From DATAEK01 sp036258055 (GTDB lineage Bacteria; Acidobacteriota; Vicinamibacteria; Vicinamibacterales; 2-12-FULL-66-21): a stretch of DNA of 64,000 nucleotides. The position numbers and the translations under genes are program-made. The notes under the pieces are model-generated. The model searched no databases and was not told the DNA's origin. It was given only the letters and a program-made list of their open reading frames with translations. This document shows, piece after piece, positions 8,285 through 17,117 of the stretch. How positions within the stretch are numbered: the first letter of the stretch is position 1; the number at the start of each line of letters is the position of its first letter. The stretch is taken from the NCBI GenBank assembly GCA_036258055.1, contig DATAEK010000098.1, forward strand, positions 20,946-84,945, read 5' to 3'.

Positions 8285-9073
8285 CTACAACGTCCCGGCC
8301 AGCACGATCGCCCCGGTTGGCTGAGGAACGCCGCCGGCCGGCTCCTCGGTAACGGCGAACGTCGCTGGGGCGTTTTCGTTGCGATCGGCCAGGATCAGCG
8401 TCTGGCCCGAGGCGTCCGGTGCAAGCAGGCCCGCGGGGACTCTCCGGTCGTCACGCGTGATGATCCAGAGCTGGTAGACGCGATCGGCTGAGAGGGCCGG
8501 GAGGCCGTTCGCGGCAAACAGGACCCCACGCGAAGGACTCCAGAACGCGCGGCCGCTCGCACCGGCCGCCTTTCCTGCGCCCTTCAGATCCACGCGGACG
8601 ACGTCGGGTGACGCCAGGATTCCAGTGCTGGTGTTGACCAGCCGGATGTTCGTCTCGGCCCGCGCCAGCTGTTGTTGCGCGGCGTTGGCCTGCGCGCGGG
8701 CGAGCTGCAGCTCGGTTTCCAGCGCATCCAGCCGCGATCGAAGGGAAACCGCGTAGAGGCCGAGCGCGACGGCCGCAATCGTCGCGGCGGCGGCAAGCCA
8801 CCACGCTCCGAGCGGCGAGCGCTTCGGCGTGACCATCGGTGCGACCGCCGGCGCCGGCTCGATCGACGCGAGGACCCGTGCCCGAAGCGAATCAGGCGGA
8901 CGACGCTCCGGCGCGGTAAACGCCAGCTCGCTCGCGGCCGCACGAAGCGATCGTACTTCCTCGCCACAGGCCGGGCAGCCTTCGAGATGTGCCTCGAGCT
9001 CGCGCCGCTCATCATCGGTCACGGCGTCGAGCGCATACGCGCCGGTCAGCTCGCGCAGTTCGTCGTGATCCAT
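8285..9073 (-). CDS. Anti-sigma factor, RskA type with zinc-finger anti-sigma domain
   Basis: A 262-residue inner-membrane protein that should hold the ECF sigma factor encoded just upstream. The N-terminal zinc anti-sigma motif HxxxCxxC is present (His29, Cys33, Cys36). One membrane helix spans about 88-110, a coiled segment follows (about 111-145), and the C-terminal domain is of the RskA type (RVYQLWIITRDDRRVPAGLL). Its start lies 4 nt after the sigma gene's stop, so the two are co-translated. By analogy with SigK/RskA pairs, release of sigma would follow proteolysis of the anti-sigma factor in response to an envelope signal; the signal is unknown. Confidence 0.9.
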   Translation of the reverse strand: MDHDELRELTGAYALDAVTDDERRELEAHLEGCPACGEEVRSLRAAASELAFTAPERRPPDSLRARVLASIEPAPAVAPMVTPKRSPLGAWWLAAAATIAAVALGLYAVSLRSRLDALETELQLARAQANAAQQQLARAETNIRLVNTSTGILASPDVVRVDLKGAGKAAGASGRAFWSPSRGVLFAANGLPALSADRVYQLWIITRDDRRVPAGLLAPDASGQTLILADRNENAPATFAVTEEPAGGVPQPTGAIVLAGTL

Positions 9074-9077
9074 CGCC

Positions 9078-9695
9078 CTACATCTGATCCACGAGCGCCC
9101 CGCGCAGCTTGATGAGCGCGGTGCGGATGCGGGTCTTCACCGTACCGAGCGGCTCGCCGAGCCGCTCCGCGATTTCGCCGTGGGTCAATCCTCCGAAGAA
9201 CGCGAGCTCGATCGCCTGACGCTGCGCGCTGGCCAGTCCCTCGAGGGCCGACCGCACGCGGGACGCGCGCTGGACGTCGATGGCGCGCTGTTCGGCGTCA
9301 GCGCCGCCATCGGGCACTGCGTCCAAGCGCGCCGGCTCACCGGCGAACTTGAGCCGAGTGCGGTTCGCGCGGATCCGATCGATGGCACGGGTGCGCGTCA
9401 TGTTCAGTAACCACGCCACGGCCGACGCGCGTCCCTCGTCGTACCGTGCGGCCTGCTTCCACGCCTGGGTGAAAACCTCCTGCGTGACGTCTTCCGCGTC
9501 TGCGGAGGAGCCGACGATGCGGCAGGCCAGCGAGTAGACGGCTGTGCCGTATCGATCGTAGAGCTCCGCCAGTGCGGATCGATCACCTTGTGCGATGCGC
9601 CGGACGACCGACTGGTCGGTTGACCGCACACCGCTGTCTCTCGGCGTCTGCGTCACAACCGCTCGTGCCCCGACAGCCTCACGCCCCCCGTGCAT
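9078..9695 (-). CDS. ECF RNA polymerase sigma factor (SigK-like)
   Basis: About 205 residues with both sigma-70 regions. Region 2 is the AELYDRYGTAVYSLACRIVGSSADAEDVTQEVFTQAW stretch followed by the AVAWLLNMTRTRAIDRIRA helix; region 4 is the ALEGLASAQRQAIELAFFGGLTHGEIAERLGEPLGTVKTRIRTAL helix-turn-helix. It should direct polymerase to a small regulon and is controlled by the anti-sigma factor 4 nt downstream. The start is uncertain: I chose the ATG at 9695, since the frame stays open upstream to 9959 without a convincing ribosome site, and a GTG inside is also possible. A long hairpin (9750-9791) lies in the probable leader. Confidence 0.88.
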   Translation of the reverse strand: MHGGREAVGARAVVTQTPRDSGVRSTDQSVVRRIAQGDRSALAELYDRYGTAVYSLACRIVGSSADAEDVTQEVFTQAWKQAARYDEGRASAVAWLLNMTRTRAIDRIRANRTRLKFAGEPARLDAVPDGGADAEQRAIDVQRASRVRSALEGLASAQRQAIELAFFGGLTHGEIAERLGEPLGTVKTRIRTALIKLRGALVDQM

Positions 9696-9749
9696 GACCG
9701 GCTTACCCGGAGAGTGTAGCCGAACACCTTTCGAAGCCTGATGCGCAAA

Positions 9750-9791
9750 AGGACAGCCCCGTGACATCGCGCGATCACGGACGGCTGTCCT
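9750..9791 (-). terminator. Long hairpin followed by T residues (attenuator or terminator) upstream of the sigma gene
   Basis: AGGACAGCC (9750-9758) pairs with GGCTGTCCT (9783-9791), and CCGTGA/TCACGG plus a TCGCGCGA palindrome stack inside. Read leftward the stem is followed by TTTT, so it could stop transcription coming from 9792-10085 towards the sigma gene. The rest of the gap 9696-10085 holds the palindrome GGCGTTCGAACGCC (10025-10038) and the promoter of the rightward gene. Confidence 0.5.
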
Positions 9792-10047
9792 CTCGTGGGT
9801 TCCACGGGCAGCCGAAGGGGGCTCAACTCGCGACGTGTGTCCAGCTGCACTCGAACGCAGCGAGGAGCCCGATCGATCCGCTGCCGCGATGACGATTCTG
9901 GAATCGCGCACACCGCAGGCGGCTTCCAGTGCCACAACCGCACATCCGTTCACACTCACACCCAGGTCGTGGACGCTCGTCCGGCGTCTGATCTGTATTA
10001 CGGCCGCCGGCTCGGGATGGATTTGGCGTTCGAACGCCGAAGATCGA

Positions 10048-10078
10048 TTGTCCGCAACTCGAGATCAGACCCTATAAT
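10048..10078 (+). promoter_or_regulatory. Promoter TTGTCC-N19-TATAAT, probable leaderless transcript
   Basis: A perfect TATAAT (10073-10078) ends 7 nt before the ATG at 10086, with TTGTCC at 10048-10053 as a weak -35 box. The spacing puts the transcription start at the start codon. Confidence 0.55.
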
Positions 10079-10085
10079 CCCGCGC

Positions 10086-12041
10086 ATGAGTCGCCAAGCC
10101 CTGCGATGGTCTTGCCGGAGCTTTCTCATTCGACTGGCGCTTCCCGCGATCGCGGTCTCCGCCATCGCGGCGAGGCCCGCGTTTGCCGACTGGAAGCGCA
10201 TCGACAGCCCGAACTTCGTCGTTATCGGCGACGTCAGCGCGGGACAGTTGCGCGACGTCGCCGTCCGCTTCGAAGGCTTCCGAGAAACGCTGTCGCGCGT
10301 GCTGAGCCAACGCGCAACCGCCACCGCGGTTCCGACGGTAGTGATCGTCTTTCCGTCAGACAAAGCGTTGACACCCTTCAAGCCGCGGTTCAAAGGCAAG
10401 CCGGTCGAGTTGTCGGGGCTCTTCGTGCCCCGCTCGGACATCAACTACATCGCGGTCCTGGCGGGCGGCGAGCCGCAGGATCTGCGGGTCATCTTTCATG
10501 AGTACGCGCACCTCATCATCTCCAACGTCTCCCACAGTGTGCCGGCGTGGCTGAACGAAGGCCTTGCCGAGTACTACAGCACCTACGAGATGTTACGGGA
10601 CGGGCGGGAGGCGCTGCTCGGACGCCCGGTGGTCTCGCATCTGCAGGAGCTCAATAACACCAAACTGCTCACGCTCGACGAGTTGCTGAAAGTGGATCAC
10701 GACTCGCCGCTCTACAACGAAGGCGAACGGCGGTCGGTGTTCTACGCGCAGTCGTGGGCACTCACCCACCTGATCCTCCTCGGTCAACCGCCGCGTCTGC
10801 AGCAGTTGGGCAACTTCATGACGGGGCTGGATCAGGGCCAATCCGAGCAGGTCGCGTGGCAATCGGCGTTCGGCCCGGACATGGACAAGGCGCTTCGTGG
10901 CTACATCCGCCAGAACGCCTTCAGGTACTACCAATACAAGTTTTCCGAGAAGCTCACGACGTTCAGCGCAACGCCGACACCGCTGGCGCAGGCGGACGTC
11001 CAGGCGTTTCTCGGCGATTTCCTGACGCGGCAGCAGCGGTTCGACGAAGCGAGTCAGCGGCTGTCGTCAGCGGCGACGCTCGACGCGAGCAACGCCCGCG
11101 TACGCATCGCTCGCGCGCGGCTGGCGATCGAGCGCCGTGACTTCGCAGCGGCTGAAAAGCTCCTGCTCGAGCCCGGCGACGCGCAGGACTGGCTGGTCTC
11201 GTACGGCGCCGGCGTCTCGCTGGTGACGATCCTGGAGCGTCAAGGCTCGACGGCTGACGCCGCCTATCTCACCGCTGCGCGTCAGAGCTTCGACGCGGTG
11301 ATCGCGGCTCACGGTGACGTGCCGAATGCGCTCGCGCGACGGGCGTCACTCGAGTTGCGCAGCGGCAGCGAGCCATCCGACAAAACGGTGTTGCTCATCG
11401 CCCGGGCCCGCGCGCTCGCGCCGGGACGGTCAGACTATGCATTCATTCACGCGGAGGTCCTGGCCCGCCGGGGACAGTTCGCCGACGCGCGCAACCTTCT
11501 TGGACCGATGCTCCAGAGCACGAATCCCGCCAACATCCGCGAGCCCGCTCGGAAGCTCATGACCTATGTCGTGCAGCTCGAGCAGTACCGGAAGACACAG
11601 CGGGCGGCGGCACCGTCGGCAGGTGCGAGGACTTCGGACGCGACGCCGCCGGCCACCGATTCGACAACGTCGACGCCGACCGAGCCGGTTGAACGGGGAG
11701 CCACCGAGCCAGCCGCGCGCGCGAGCGCACCCGTCTTCCGCGTCTTGCAGAGCGGCGAGCAACGCCTCGAAGGCAAGCTCGATCGCATCGACTGCGCGGG
11801 TGCGAGCGCGACCTTCCGCGTCCAGACCCCTGACGGCCCGGTGGTGGTTCGAGCGACCAGGCTGTCGGACGTCGACTTCATCACCTATCGCGACGACCTG
11901 AGCGGAAATGTCGGATGCGGCCCGATGAAGGAGCCGATGATGGTCCACGTCACGTGGAAGGAAGGAAAGAACGACGGGACCCCGGCGCAGGGCAGCAAGC
12001 AGGTCGTGGCGATCGAATTCCTGCCGAAGGACCCTCGCTAA
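10086..12041 (+). CDS. Secreted zinc metallopeptidase with TPR-like repeats (DUF1570-like)
   Basis: 651 residues. A signal peptide (residues 1-34, ending RPAFA) leads to a gluzincin-like domain with HEYAH (138-142) and a second zinc-ligand helix NEGLAEYY (157-164, Glu158). An alpha-helical tetratricopeptide-like middle follows (about 290-520), then a Ser/Thr/Pro-rich linker and a small C-terminal beta domain with two cysteines that could form a disulfide. Proteins with this layout (DUF1570 and relatives) are periplasmic or surface peptidases of unknown substrate. The ATG at 10086 was chosen because a TATAAT box lies 7 nt upstream; the frame is open further upstream but without a signal peptide. 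It converges on the M14 gene, sharing a hairpin. Confidence 0.8.
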   Translation: MSRQALRWSCRSFLIRLALPAIAVSAIAARPAFADWKRIDSPNFVVIGDVSAGQLRDVAVRFEGFRETLSRVLSQRATATAVPTVVIVFPSDKALTPFKPRFKGKPVELSGLFVPRSDINYIAVLAGGEPQDLRVIFHEYAHLIISNVSHSVPAWLNEGLAEYYSTYEMLRDGREALLGRPVVSHLQELNNTKLLTLDELLKVDHDSPLYNEGERRSVFYAQSWALTHLILLGQPPRLQQLGNFMTGLDQGQSEQVAWQSAFGPDMDKALRGYIRQNAFRYYQYKFSEKLTTFSATPTPLAQADVQAFLGDFLTRQQRFDEASQRLSSAATLDASNARVRIARARLAIERRDFAAAEKLLLEPGDAQDWLVSYGAGVSLVTILERQGSTADAAYLTAARQSFDAVIAAHGDVPNALARRASLELRSGSEPSDKTVLLIARARALAPGRSDYAFIHAEVLARRGQFADARNLLGPMLQSTNPANIREPARKLMTYVVQLEQYRKTQRAAAPSAGARTSDATPPATDSTTSTPTEPVERGATEPAARASAPVFRVLQSGEQRLEGKLDRIDCAGASATFRVQTPDGPVVVRATRLSDVDFITYRDDLSGNVGCGPMKEPMMVHVTWKEGKNDGTPAQGSKQVVAIEFLPKDPR

Positions 12042-12060
12042 ACAAGTTCTAGGGTTCTCA

Positions 12061-12098
12061 GTTCTCGGTTCTCAGTTCCAGAACGGAGAACCGAGAAC
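12061..12098. terminator. Bidirectional hairpin made from a GGTTCTCAGTTCTC tract
   Basis: GTTCTCGGTTCTC (12061-12073) and GAGAACCGAGAAC (12086-12098) form a perfect 13-bp stem between two convergent genes. An alternative stem pairs GTTCCAG (12075-12081) with CTGGAAC (12100-12106). There is no T-run. The arms are units of the degenerate repeat that fills this gap and recurs at 21798-21837. Confidence 0.6.
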
Positions 12099-12107
12099 AC
12101 TGGAACG

Positions 12108-15100
12108 TCATCGCAGATTCCCCCCCGACTGCGCTGTCGTCGCGGCCGCGGCCGGACCAGCCTTGGGCATGTCGTTCCAATTCATCAGGGCGTTGAACAC
12201 CAGGTTGAACTCCCCGATGTTCTGCCAGCGGTAGATTGGGTTGTTCGAGAAGAGGATCACGCGACCCTTGCCGGTGTAGCCACCGGGCACATCAATCGCA
12301 AAGGGACGGTTGCGGATCTCGTCGGCGCCGCGCATCAGGCCGGTCAGCACTGCCGAATCGCCGCCGACGTACCGGGCGAGCACCGCGCCCTGATCGACGT
12401 TGGCCACGGCCATCAGCGGACCGCCGAGATACTTGATCGGCATCATCTTCTCGGTGTAGCCGTAGAACACGGGGTGGTCGAGGCGCAGGACTTCGGCCTG
12501 CACGATCGGCCTCGGGGCGTAGAAGTTCGCCGACGTCGATCCCGACGTATCGACCGAACGCGCCAGCCCGAACTCCGCGGGGAATCTCACCGCATCCCCC
12601 ATCGTGATGAGCGTCCCGCCGCCGTCGAGGAACTTCGCGAATGCCTCGACGCCTTCTCCGCCCATGCCACCGCTGATGTCCGGCGACTCGCCGTACATTC
12701 CGAGGAATTTGTACTTCGCATCCTTCAGGTAGGGCACCGGGCGCGCCGCCGGCGCCTGGAATACCGCCTGCCGGTTGGCCTGCTGCGTGGGCATGACGAT
12801 GACGTCGTAGTCGGCGCGAAGGTTGCCCGGCTTGAGCCGCTCCTTGTAGATCAAGTCGTAGGGAATGCCGAACTTGTCGAAGGTGTAGCGGACCCAGCCG
12901 ATCTCCTGCGTACCGTTCCACGAGGAGTACATTGCAACCCGGGGTATGTCGGCGTCGTGGGTCGGCACCGACGGCGGCGATGACAGCGCCGCACCGGTGA
13001 GGCCCAGTTCCTCGACCGCCGCGCGCAGCGATGCGACGTCCGCAGGGGATTGGATGACGAACGATCCCGCTGGGAATTCGACGCCGTCGGCGGTGAAGCT
13101 CTTGTCCGCGATCTTCATCGGCACGTTCTTGAACCGGTAGCGGAGCGCGATCATGTTGTTCGAGCCGTAGTGCGCCACGGCATAGGCCGCCGTGCCGGTG
13201 CCGGTGCTCTTGCCTTTGAGCGCAATCTCCTTGATCGGCGTCACGGCCGCGTCGAGGATTGCCTTGTCCTTGATCTCCTTCACATCGACGCCCATCGCCA
13301 GCCCCATCGTCCAGCCGCTGTCGTCGTAGGTCGTGAGGTTCGGATCCGGATAGTTCTGCTTTTCGAGCAGGTTCTTCGCCAGGCGGCCGTACGGCTGATC
13401 GCGCTTGATCACGTAGGAGCGCGCCGGGAACGTGCCGTCGCTCGTCTTGATCTCACCGGTCGCCTGACCGACTTCGATGCGCTGGATCCGGAGAATCCGC
13501 ACGAGCTCGGCGGCCTTCGTCATGTCACGCTGCACGGGAATCACGTAGCCGAACGGCGCGTCCGTCTTTCCGGCGTCAATCGAGTTCTGGGTCTTGCGAT
13601 AGAAGTTCTCGATCACGAGGTTCGGGAACATCGAGGTGAGCTGCAGTCCCGACAGGACGCCGGTCTGCATGTAGTTGGTGTTGTTCCGGCGCGAGAAGTT
13701 GTTCACGGCGCCCGGAGGAATAGGCAGTCCGCGGTACCACTCTCGCGGCTGTCCGCCGCCGCGGCCCGTCGGCGCACCGCGCCCGCGACCGAATGCCGCG
13801 CCGTCACCCGCCGCCGCCACAGCCGGCGCGGCTTGCGCGTCACCGCCGCCACCACCTCCGCCTCCGCGGCCGCCGCGGCCCTGACCCGCCTCGCGTCCGT
13901 CGGCACCTCGTCCTTCCCCGCGTCCTTCACCAGCGCCCGGACCGGACTCGCGACCCGACTGCGTCTCGTACATGCGCATCATGCCGTTGTGGTTGTAGGC
14001 GACCGAGCCGAGATATCCCGGAGACCAGCCGTCCATGAAGCCGTGCGTGTACACGCCCGGCATGCCGTACTTCGTCATCTGCGCCAGCTCGAAGTTCGAA
14101 AAGAACGGCAGCTCGGCGAAGAGGATCGGATCGAGATTCGGGTTCTGTGGCGGCCCGCCACTGTAGGTGTACAGCAGCGGCTGCGCCTCGTGAAGGTCGT
14201 GCATGATCGGCGGGTGCGCGGTGAAGTACCAGTCGACGATCGCGCGCATCGACACCTGCGACAGGTTTATGTCGCGGTTGTTGTCGTGAAAGACGTACTT
14301 GCCCCAGTACGGAAGCCCTGGTCCCCCGCGCCCGCCGCCGGCGTCGGCCGCCGGCGCAGCGGCCTGAGCCGCGGCCTGAGCCGCGGTGCCTCGTCCTTCG
14401 GCGCCACGGCCTTCCGTCCCGCGCCCTTCAGTGCCCCGTCCCGTGGGGGGCCCGGTGTCGGCGCTTGTCTGCTGTTGCGTGTCGAGGCCACGATAAAACC
14501 AATCCACGTTGCGATCGCGGCCGTCAGGATCGGCGACGGGCGTCACGGAAACGATCACGTTGTCACGAATCTGCTTGATGAGCGGAGACGTTTCCGTCGC
14601 GAGACGGTAGACGAGCTCCATCAGCATCTCCGACGGACCGGTCTCGCCGCTGTGCAGGCCGCCCATCAAGTGATAGTGCGGCTTCGTCGTCGCGATGAGC
14701 TGACGGATCTGATCCGCCGTGAGCCCGCGCGGGTCGGCGATCTTCGCGAGGTTGTCGCGGTTCTGCTGCAGGTTCCTGATGTTGTCGTCGGCCGAGACCC
14801 AGACGACGACGAGCTCGCGATCCTCGTCGGACTTGCCGATCGTCTCCACCTTGACGCGCGGCGTCGCCGCGGCGAGCGCACGGTAGTACTTCACGACGTC
14901 CGCGTAGTAGGTCAGCTTCGCTGGCGCGCCGATGTAATAGCCGAGCACGTCCTTCGGCGTCGGAATACCCTGAACCTTCGGCAGGTGATCGACGAGCGGG
15001 CTGATGTAGTAGGGCTGCGTCGTCCACTCCTTCACGAGCTTCGCGAACTCCTCGTCCTGAGGCTGCGCGGGATCGCGCGTCTCGGTGACCATCTGCTGCG

Positions 15101-15185
15101 CCGGCATCGACCGACCGGCGACCAGGGTCGCGAGACTCAGACACACGGCCCAGACACGCGGTCTCGCAAGCAAGGCGGCTCTCAT
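12108..15185 (-). CDS. Large secreted M14-family zinc carboxypeptidase
   Basis: 1025 residues with an N-terminal signal sequence. The M14 domain has the zinc motif HxxE (His178, Glu181 in GGLHSGETGPSE), then VTPVADPDGRDRNVDW and, later, the DNNRDINLSQ and MHDLHEAQP segments where the third zinc ligand and substrate-binding residues lie. The C-terminal third (from about residue 730) looks like a class I glutamine-amidotransferase-like domain, as in other long bacterial M14 proteins. Two low-complexity inserts rich in Gly, Arg and Glu (about residues 243-291 and 410-483) interrupt the domain. AAGGAG lies 8 nt before the ATG. It probably trims C-terminal residues from peptides outside the cytoplasm. 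Confidence 0.85.
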   Translation of the reverse strand: MRAALLARPRVWAVCLSLATLVAGRSMPAQQMVTETRDPAQPQDEEFAKLVKEWTTQPYYISPLVDHLPKVQGIPTPKDVLGYYIGAPAKLTYYADVVKYYRALAAATPRVKVETIGKSDEDRELVVVWVSADDNIRNLQQNRDNLAKIADPRGLTADQIRQLIATTKPHYHLMGGLHSGETGPSEMLMELVYRLATETSPLIKQIRDNVIVSVTPVADPDGRDRNVDWFYRGLDTQQQTSADTGPPTGRGTEGRGTEGRGAEGRGTAAQAAAQAAAPAADAGGGRGGPGLPYWGKYVFHDNNRDINLSQVSMRAIVDWYFTAHPPIMHDLHEAQPLLYTYSGGPPQNPNLDPILFAELPFFSNFELAQMTKYGMPGVYTHGFMDGWSPGYLGSVAYNHNGMMRMYETQSGRESGPGAGEGRGEGRGADGREAGQGRGGRGGGGGGGGDAQAAPAVAAAGDGAAFGRGRGAPTGRGGGQPREWYRGLPIPPGAVNNFSRRNNTNYMQTGVLSGLQLTSMFPNLVIENFYRKTQNSIDAGKTDAPFGYVIPVQRDMTKAAELVRILRIQRIEVGQATGEIKTSDGTFPARSYVIKRDQPYGRLAKNLLEKQNYPDPNLTTYDDSGWTMGLAMGVDVKEIKDKAILDAAVTPIKEIALKGKSTGTGTAAYAVAHYGSNNMIALRYRFKNVPMKIADKSFTADGVEFPAGSFVIQSPADVASLRAAVEELGLTGAALSSPPSVPTHDADIPRVAMYSSWNGTQEIGWVRYTFDKFGIPYDLIYKERLKPGNLRADYDVIVMPTQQANRQAVFQAPAARPVPYLKDAKYKFLGMYGESPDISGGMGGEGVEAFAKFLDGGGTLITMGDAVRFPAEFGLARSVDTSGSTSANFYAPRPIVQAEVLRLDHPVFYGYTEKMMPIKYLGGPLMAVANVDQGAVLARYVGGDSAVLTGLMRGADEIRNRPFAIDVPGGYTGKGRVILFSNNPIYRWQNIGEFNLVFNALMNWNDMPKAGPAAAATTAQSGGNLR

Positions 15186-15351
15186 CGGGTTGACTCCTTG
15201 GGGGACGAACGTCCTCGGCTGGAAGCTGGGGATCTTATCAGAACGACCACGGCGGCTGCGCAGACTCCGCTCGCGGCACGGCGAGAAACGTGCGAGGATA
15301 GACGCGGTGCGTCATGCGGCGCGCCATCCCGGCCGACAATCTGGACGATAC

Positions 15352-16935
15352 ATGGCACGATCTTCAGGCTGGCTGGCACCAGCTGTTCTGGCCGCGTGGA
15401 CGATTTCCCCTGGAGCGGCGCACGCTCAGGCGCCTGCGGTTCAGCCTGGTCCACAGGCGCAATCGAACGCCCCGGTCACGGTGCTGCAAGGTGCGCGGGT
15501 CACCACGACGCCCGACGGGATCGTCGTCGCGTTCGATGCGAGCGGTCCTCTTCCGCTTCCCTCGGTCGGTACCGCCCAGAACCCGGATCGCATCTTCGTC
15601 GACCTTTCGAACGTAAGGCCGGCGGCCCGGTTCATGTCGGCAAGGGGCACTGGCGTCGTTCGCGGCATTCGTGCCGCGGTCAACTCCGCCCAACCGCTCG
15701 TCACGCGCGTCGTGATCGATTTGCAGTCGGCGGTCCCCTATCAGGTGGACGCGGAACGCCGCGAGCAGGGGCGGATGTCGATCACGCTCGAGTCAGGCAC
15801 CCTGTCCGATCCGGCTGTAGTCGAAGAGTCTCCCATCGCGGCTCTGGGACCGCGAGCCGTCGCCGTTCCGGTCGAAACCAGCGGCACGTCAGTGGCACCG
15901 CCGCGCGTTCCTCTGCCTGCGACGTCGTCGACCGCGATGCCATCGCCCGCAATGCCGTCGCCCGCAATGCCGTCACCGCGGATGCCATCGCCGCCACTTG
16001 CGACACCTCCGCCGGCTGCCCCATCGCCGACTATGCCGTCGCCGGCGATGCCGTCACCGCCAACATCATCGCCGCCACCTGCGACACCTCCGCCGGCTGC
16101 ATCATCGCCGTCTATGCCCTCGCCGGCGATGCCGTCACCGCCAAAGTCATCGCCGCCGCCTGCGACACCCCCGCCGGCTGCACCATCGCCATCTATGCCG
16201 TCGCCGGCGATGCCGTTACCGCCAAAGTCATCGCCGCCACCTGCGACACCTCCACCGGCTGCACCATCGCCGTCTATGCCGTCGCCGGCGATGCCGTCAC
16301 CGCCAATATCATCGCCGCCACCTGCGACACCATCGCCCGGCATGCCGTCGTCGCCGCCAGCGGCATCACCGGCAACGCTACCAGCCTCTATCGAGGCAAA
16401 ATCGGCAGGCGGACGAGCACCCGCCGAACCGACGTCTCGCATGCCGTCGGCGCCGCCGGCTCCGCCCCCGTCGACCGTCGCGCCGGCTCCGTCCAGTCCG
16501 CCGCCACCGCCCCCGAAGCCCGCCGCGGCCTCCCCGACTCCTATCGGAGGCGCACCGTCAATCGCCCTCACCGAGGACGCGCGCAAGTACGTCGCGCTCG
16601 CCGCGAGCCCGCTTCGCCGGCTGCACGACCTGCTGCCGTTTCTCGAGGCGATCGATCGCCGTTCCCTGGTACCGATCGAGAGCCTGGAGGCCGCTGCCAA
16701 GGAGCTGCGTGACATACGCGAGGAGTTGCTCGCGGTGCTGCCCCCGCGTACGGTCAAGCCGACACACGACGTGCTGTCTCGCGGCTGCGCGCTCGCCCTC
16801 CAGGCCATCAGCGCCCGGTTGGACTCGGCGCAGAACGGCAACGCGGTCGGCGACTGGAACACGGCATCGGCCGCCGCCGGCGCGATCATGTTGATCCAGC
16901 GCGGTCGCGCGGAACTCGGACAACCAGCCAAATAG
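15352..16935 (+). CDS. Secreted AMIN-domain protein with a Pro-rich tandem-repeat region
   Basis: 527 residues. A signal peptide (ending AAHAQA) is followed by an AMIN domain (about residues 40-150: VTTTPDGIVVAFDASG, RIFVDLSNVRPA, TRVVIDLQS), a module that targets proteins to peptidoglycan or the secretin periphery. The middle (about 180-400) is a Pro/Ser/Ala/Met-rich stretch encoded by an 81-bp minisatellite. The C-terminal 120 residues (ALTEDARKYVALAASPLRRLHDLLPFL onward) form a compact helical domain I do not recognise. The start is the ATG at 15352; the longer frame upstream has no signal peptide. It diverges from the M14 gene and is followed after 2 nt by a small membrane-protein gene. 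The long linker suggests a wall-spanning tether. Confidence 0.75.
   Translation: MARSSGWLAPAVLAAWTISPGAAHAQAPAVQPGPQAQSNAPVTVLQGARVTTTPDGIVVAFDASGPLPLPSVGTAQNPDRIFVDLSNVRPAARFMSARGTGVVRGIRAAVNSAQPLVTRVVIDLQSAVPYQVDAERREQGRMSITLESGTLSDPAVVEESPIAALGPRAVAVPVETSGTSVAPPRVPLPATSSTAMPSPAMPSPAMPSPRMPSPPLATPPPAAPSPTMPSPAMPSPPTSSPPPATPPPAASSPSMPSPAMPSPPKSSPPPATPPPAAPSPSMPSPAMPLPPKSSPPPATPPPAAPSPSMPSPAMPSPPISSPPPATPSPGMPSSPPAASPATLPASIEAKSAGGRAPAEPTSRMPSAPPAPPPSTVAPAPSSPPPPPPKPAAASPTPIGGAPSIALTEDARKYVALAASPLRRLHDLLPFLEAIDRRSLVPIESLEAAAKELRDIREELLAVLPPRTVKPTHDVLSRGCALALQAISARLDSAQNGNAVGDWNTASAAAGAIMLIQRGRAELGQPAK
16000..16350 (+). repeat. 81-bp coding minisatellite (four full units plus a partial)
   Basis: GCGACACC begins each unit at 16000, 16081, 16162, 16243 and 16324, an exact 81-bp period. 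Each unit encodes 27 residues of the type ATPPPAAPSPSMPSPAMP plus SPPKSSPPP. The preceding DNA (15934-15999) has shorter MPSPA repeats. Variation between units is small, which points to recent expansion. Confidence 0.9.
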
Positions 16936-16937
16936 CC

Positions 16938-17117
16938 ATGCATCTACCGCTCGTCGTCGCGCAGGCCATCGGCGAATACGGCGCCCTTGCTGGACTTGCC
17001 GCCGCGTTCGAGAGCGTTCGATATCACGTCGAGACCGCGGTCAGAGAGCCGAAGACCGCCGTGCCCCTCCTTGCGATCGCCATCGTCGCGGGTTATTTCC
17101 TTCTCCGCCGACGGTAG
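16938..17117 (+). CDS. Small membrane protein (59 aa)
   Basis: An ATG two bases after the AMIN gene's stop opens a 59-codon frame ending at a TAG at 17115. The translation has a weakly hydrophobic N-terminus (residues 3-22), an amphipathic middle and a clear membrane helix (about 40-56) closed by three arginines (LLRRR), consistent with a one- or two-pass inner-membrane protein with a cytoplasmic C-terminus. I recognise no family. Immediate coupling to the AMIN-domain gene suggests the two work together at the envelope. There is no separate ribosome site, as expected for a reinitiating gene. Confidence 0.55.
   Translation: MHLPLVVAQAIGEYGALAGLAAAFESVRYHVETAVREPKTAVPLLAIAIVAGYFLLRRR

Noticed and set aside
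13050..16712. A 1,220-codon open frame on the + strand
   Set aside because: It runs antisense to the M14 gene and out of frame through the AMIN gene's minisatellite. Its composition is Arg/Val/His-rich and it matches no fold; GC-rich DNA with few stops explains it.
15741..16943. A 400-codon minus-strand frame of Gly/Asp/Ala repeats opposite the AMIN gene
   Set aside because: It is the antisense reading of the 81-bp minisatellite. The plus-strand frame has a signal peptide and an AMIN domain, so that one is real.
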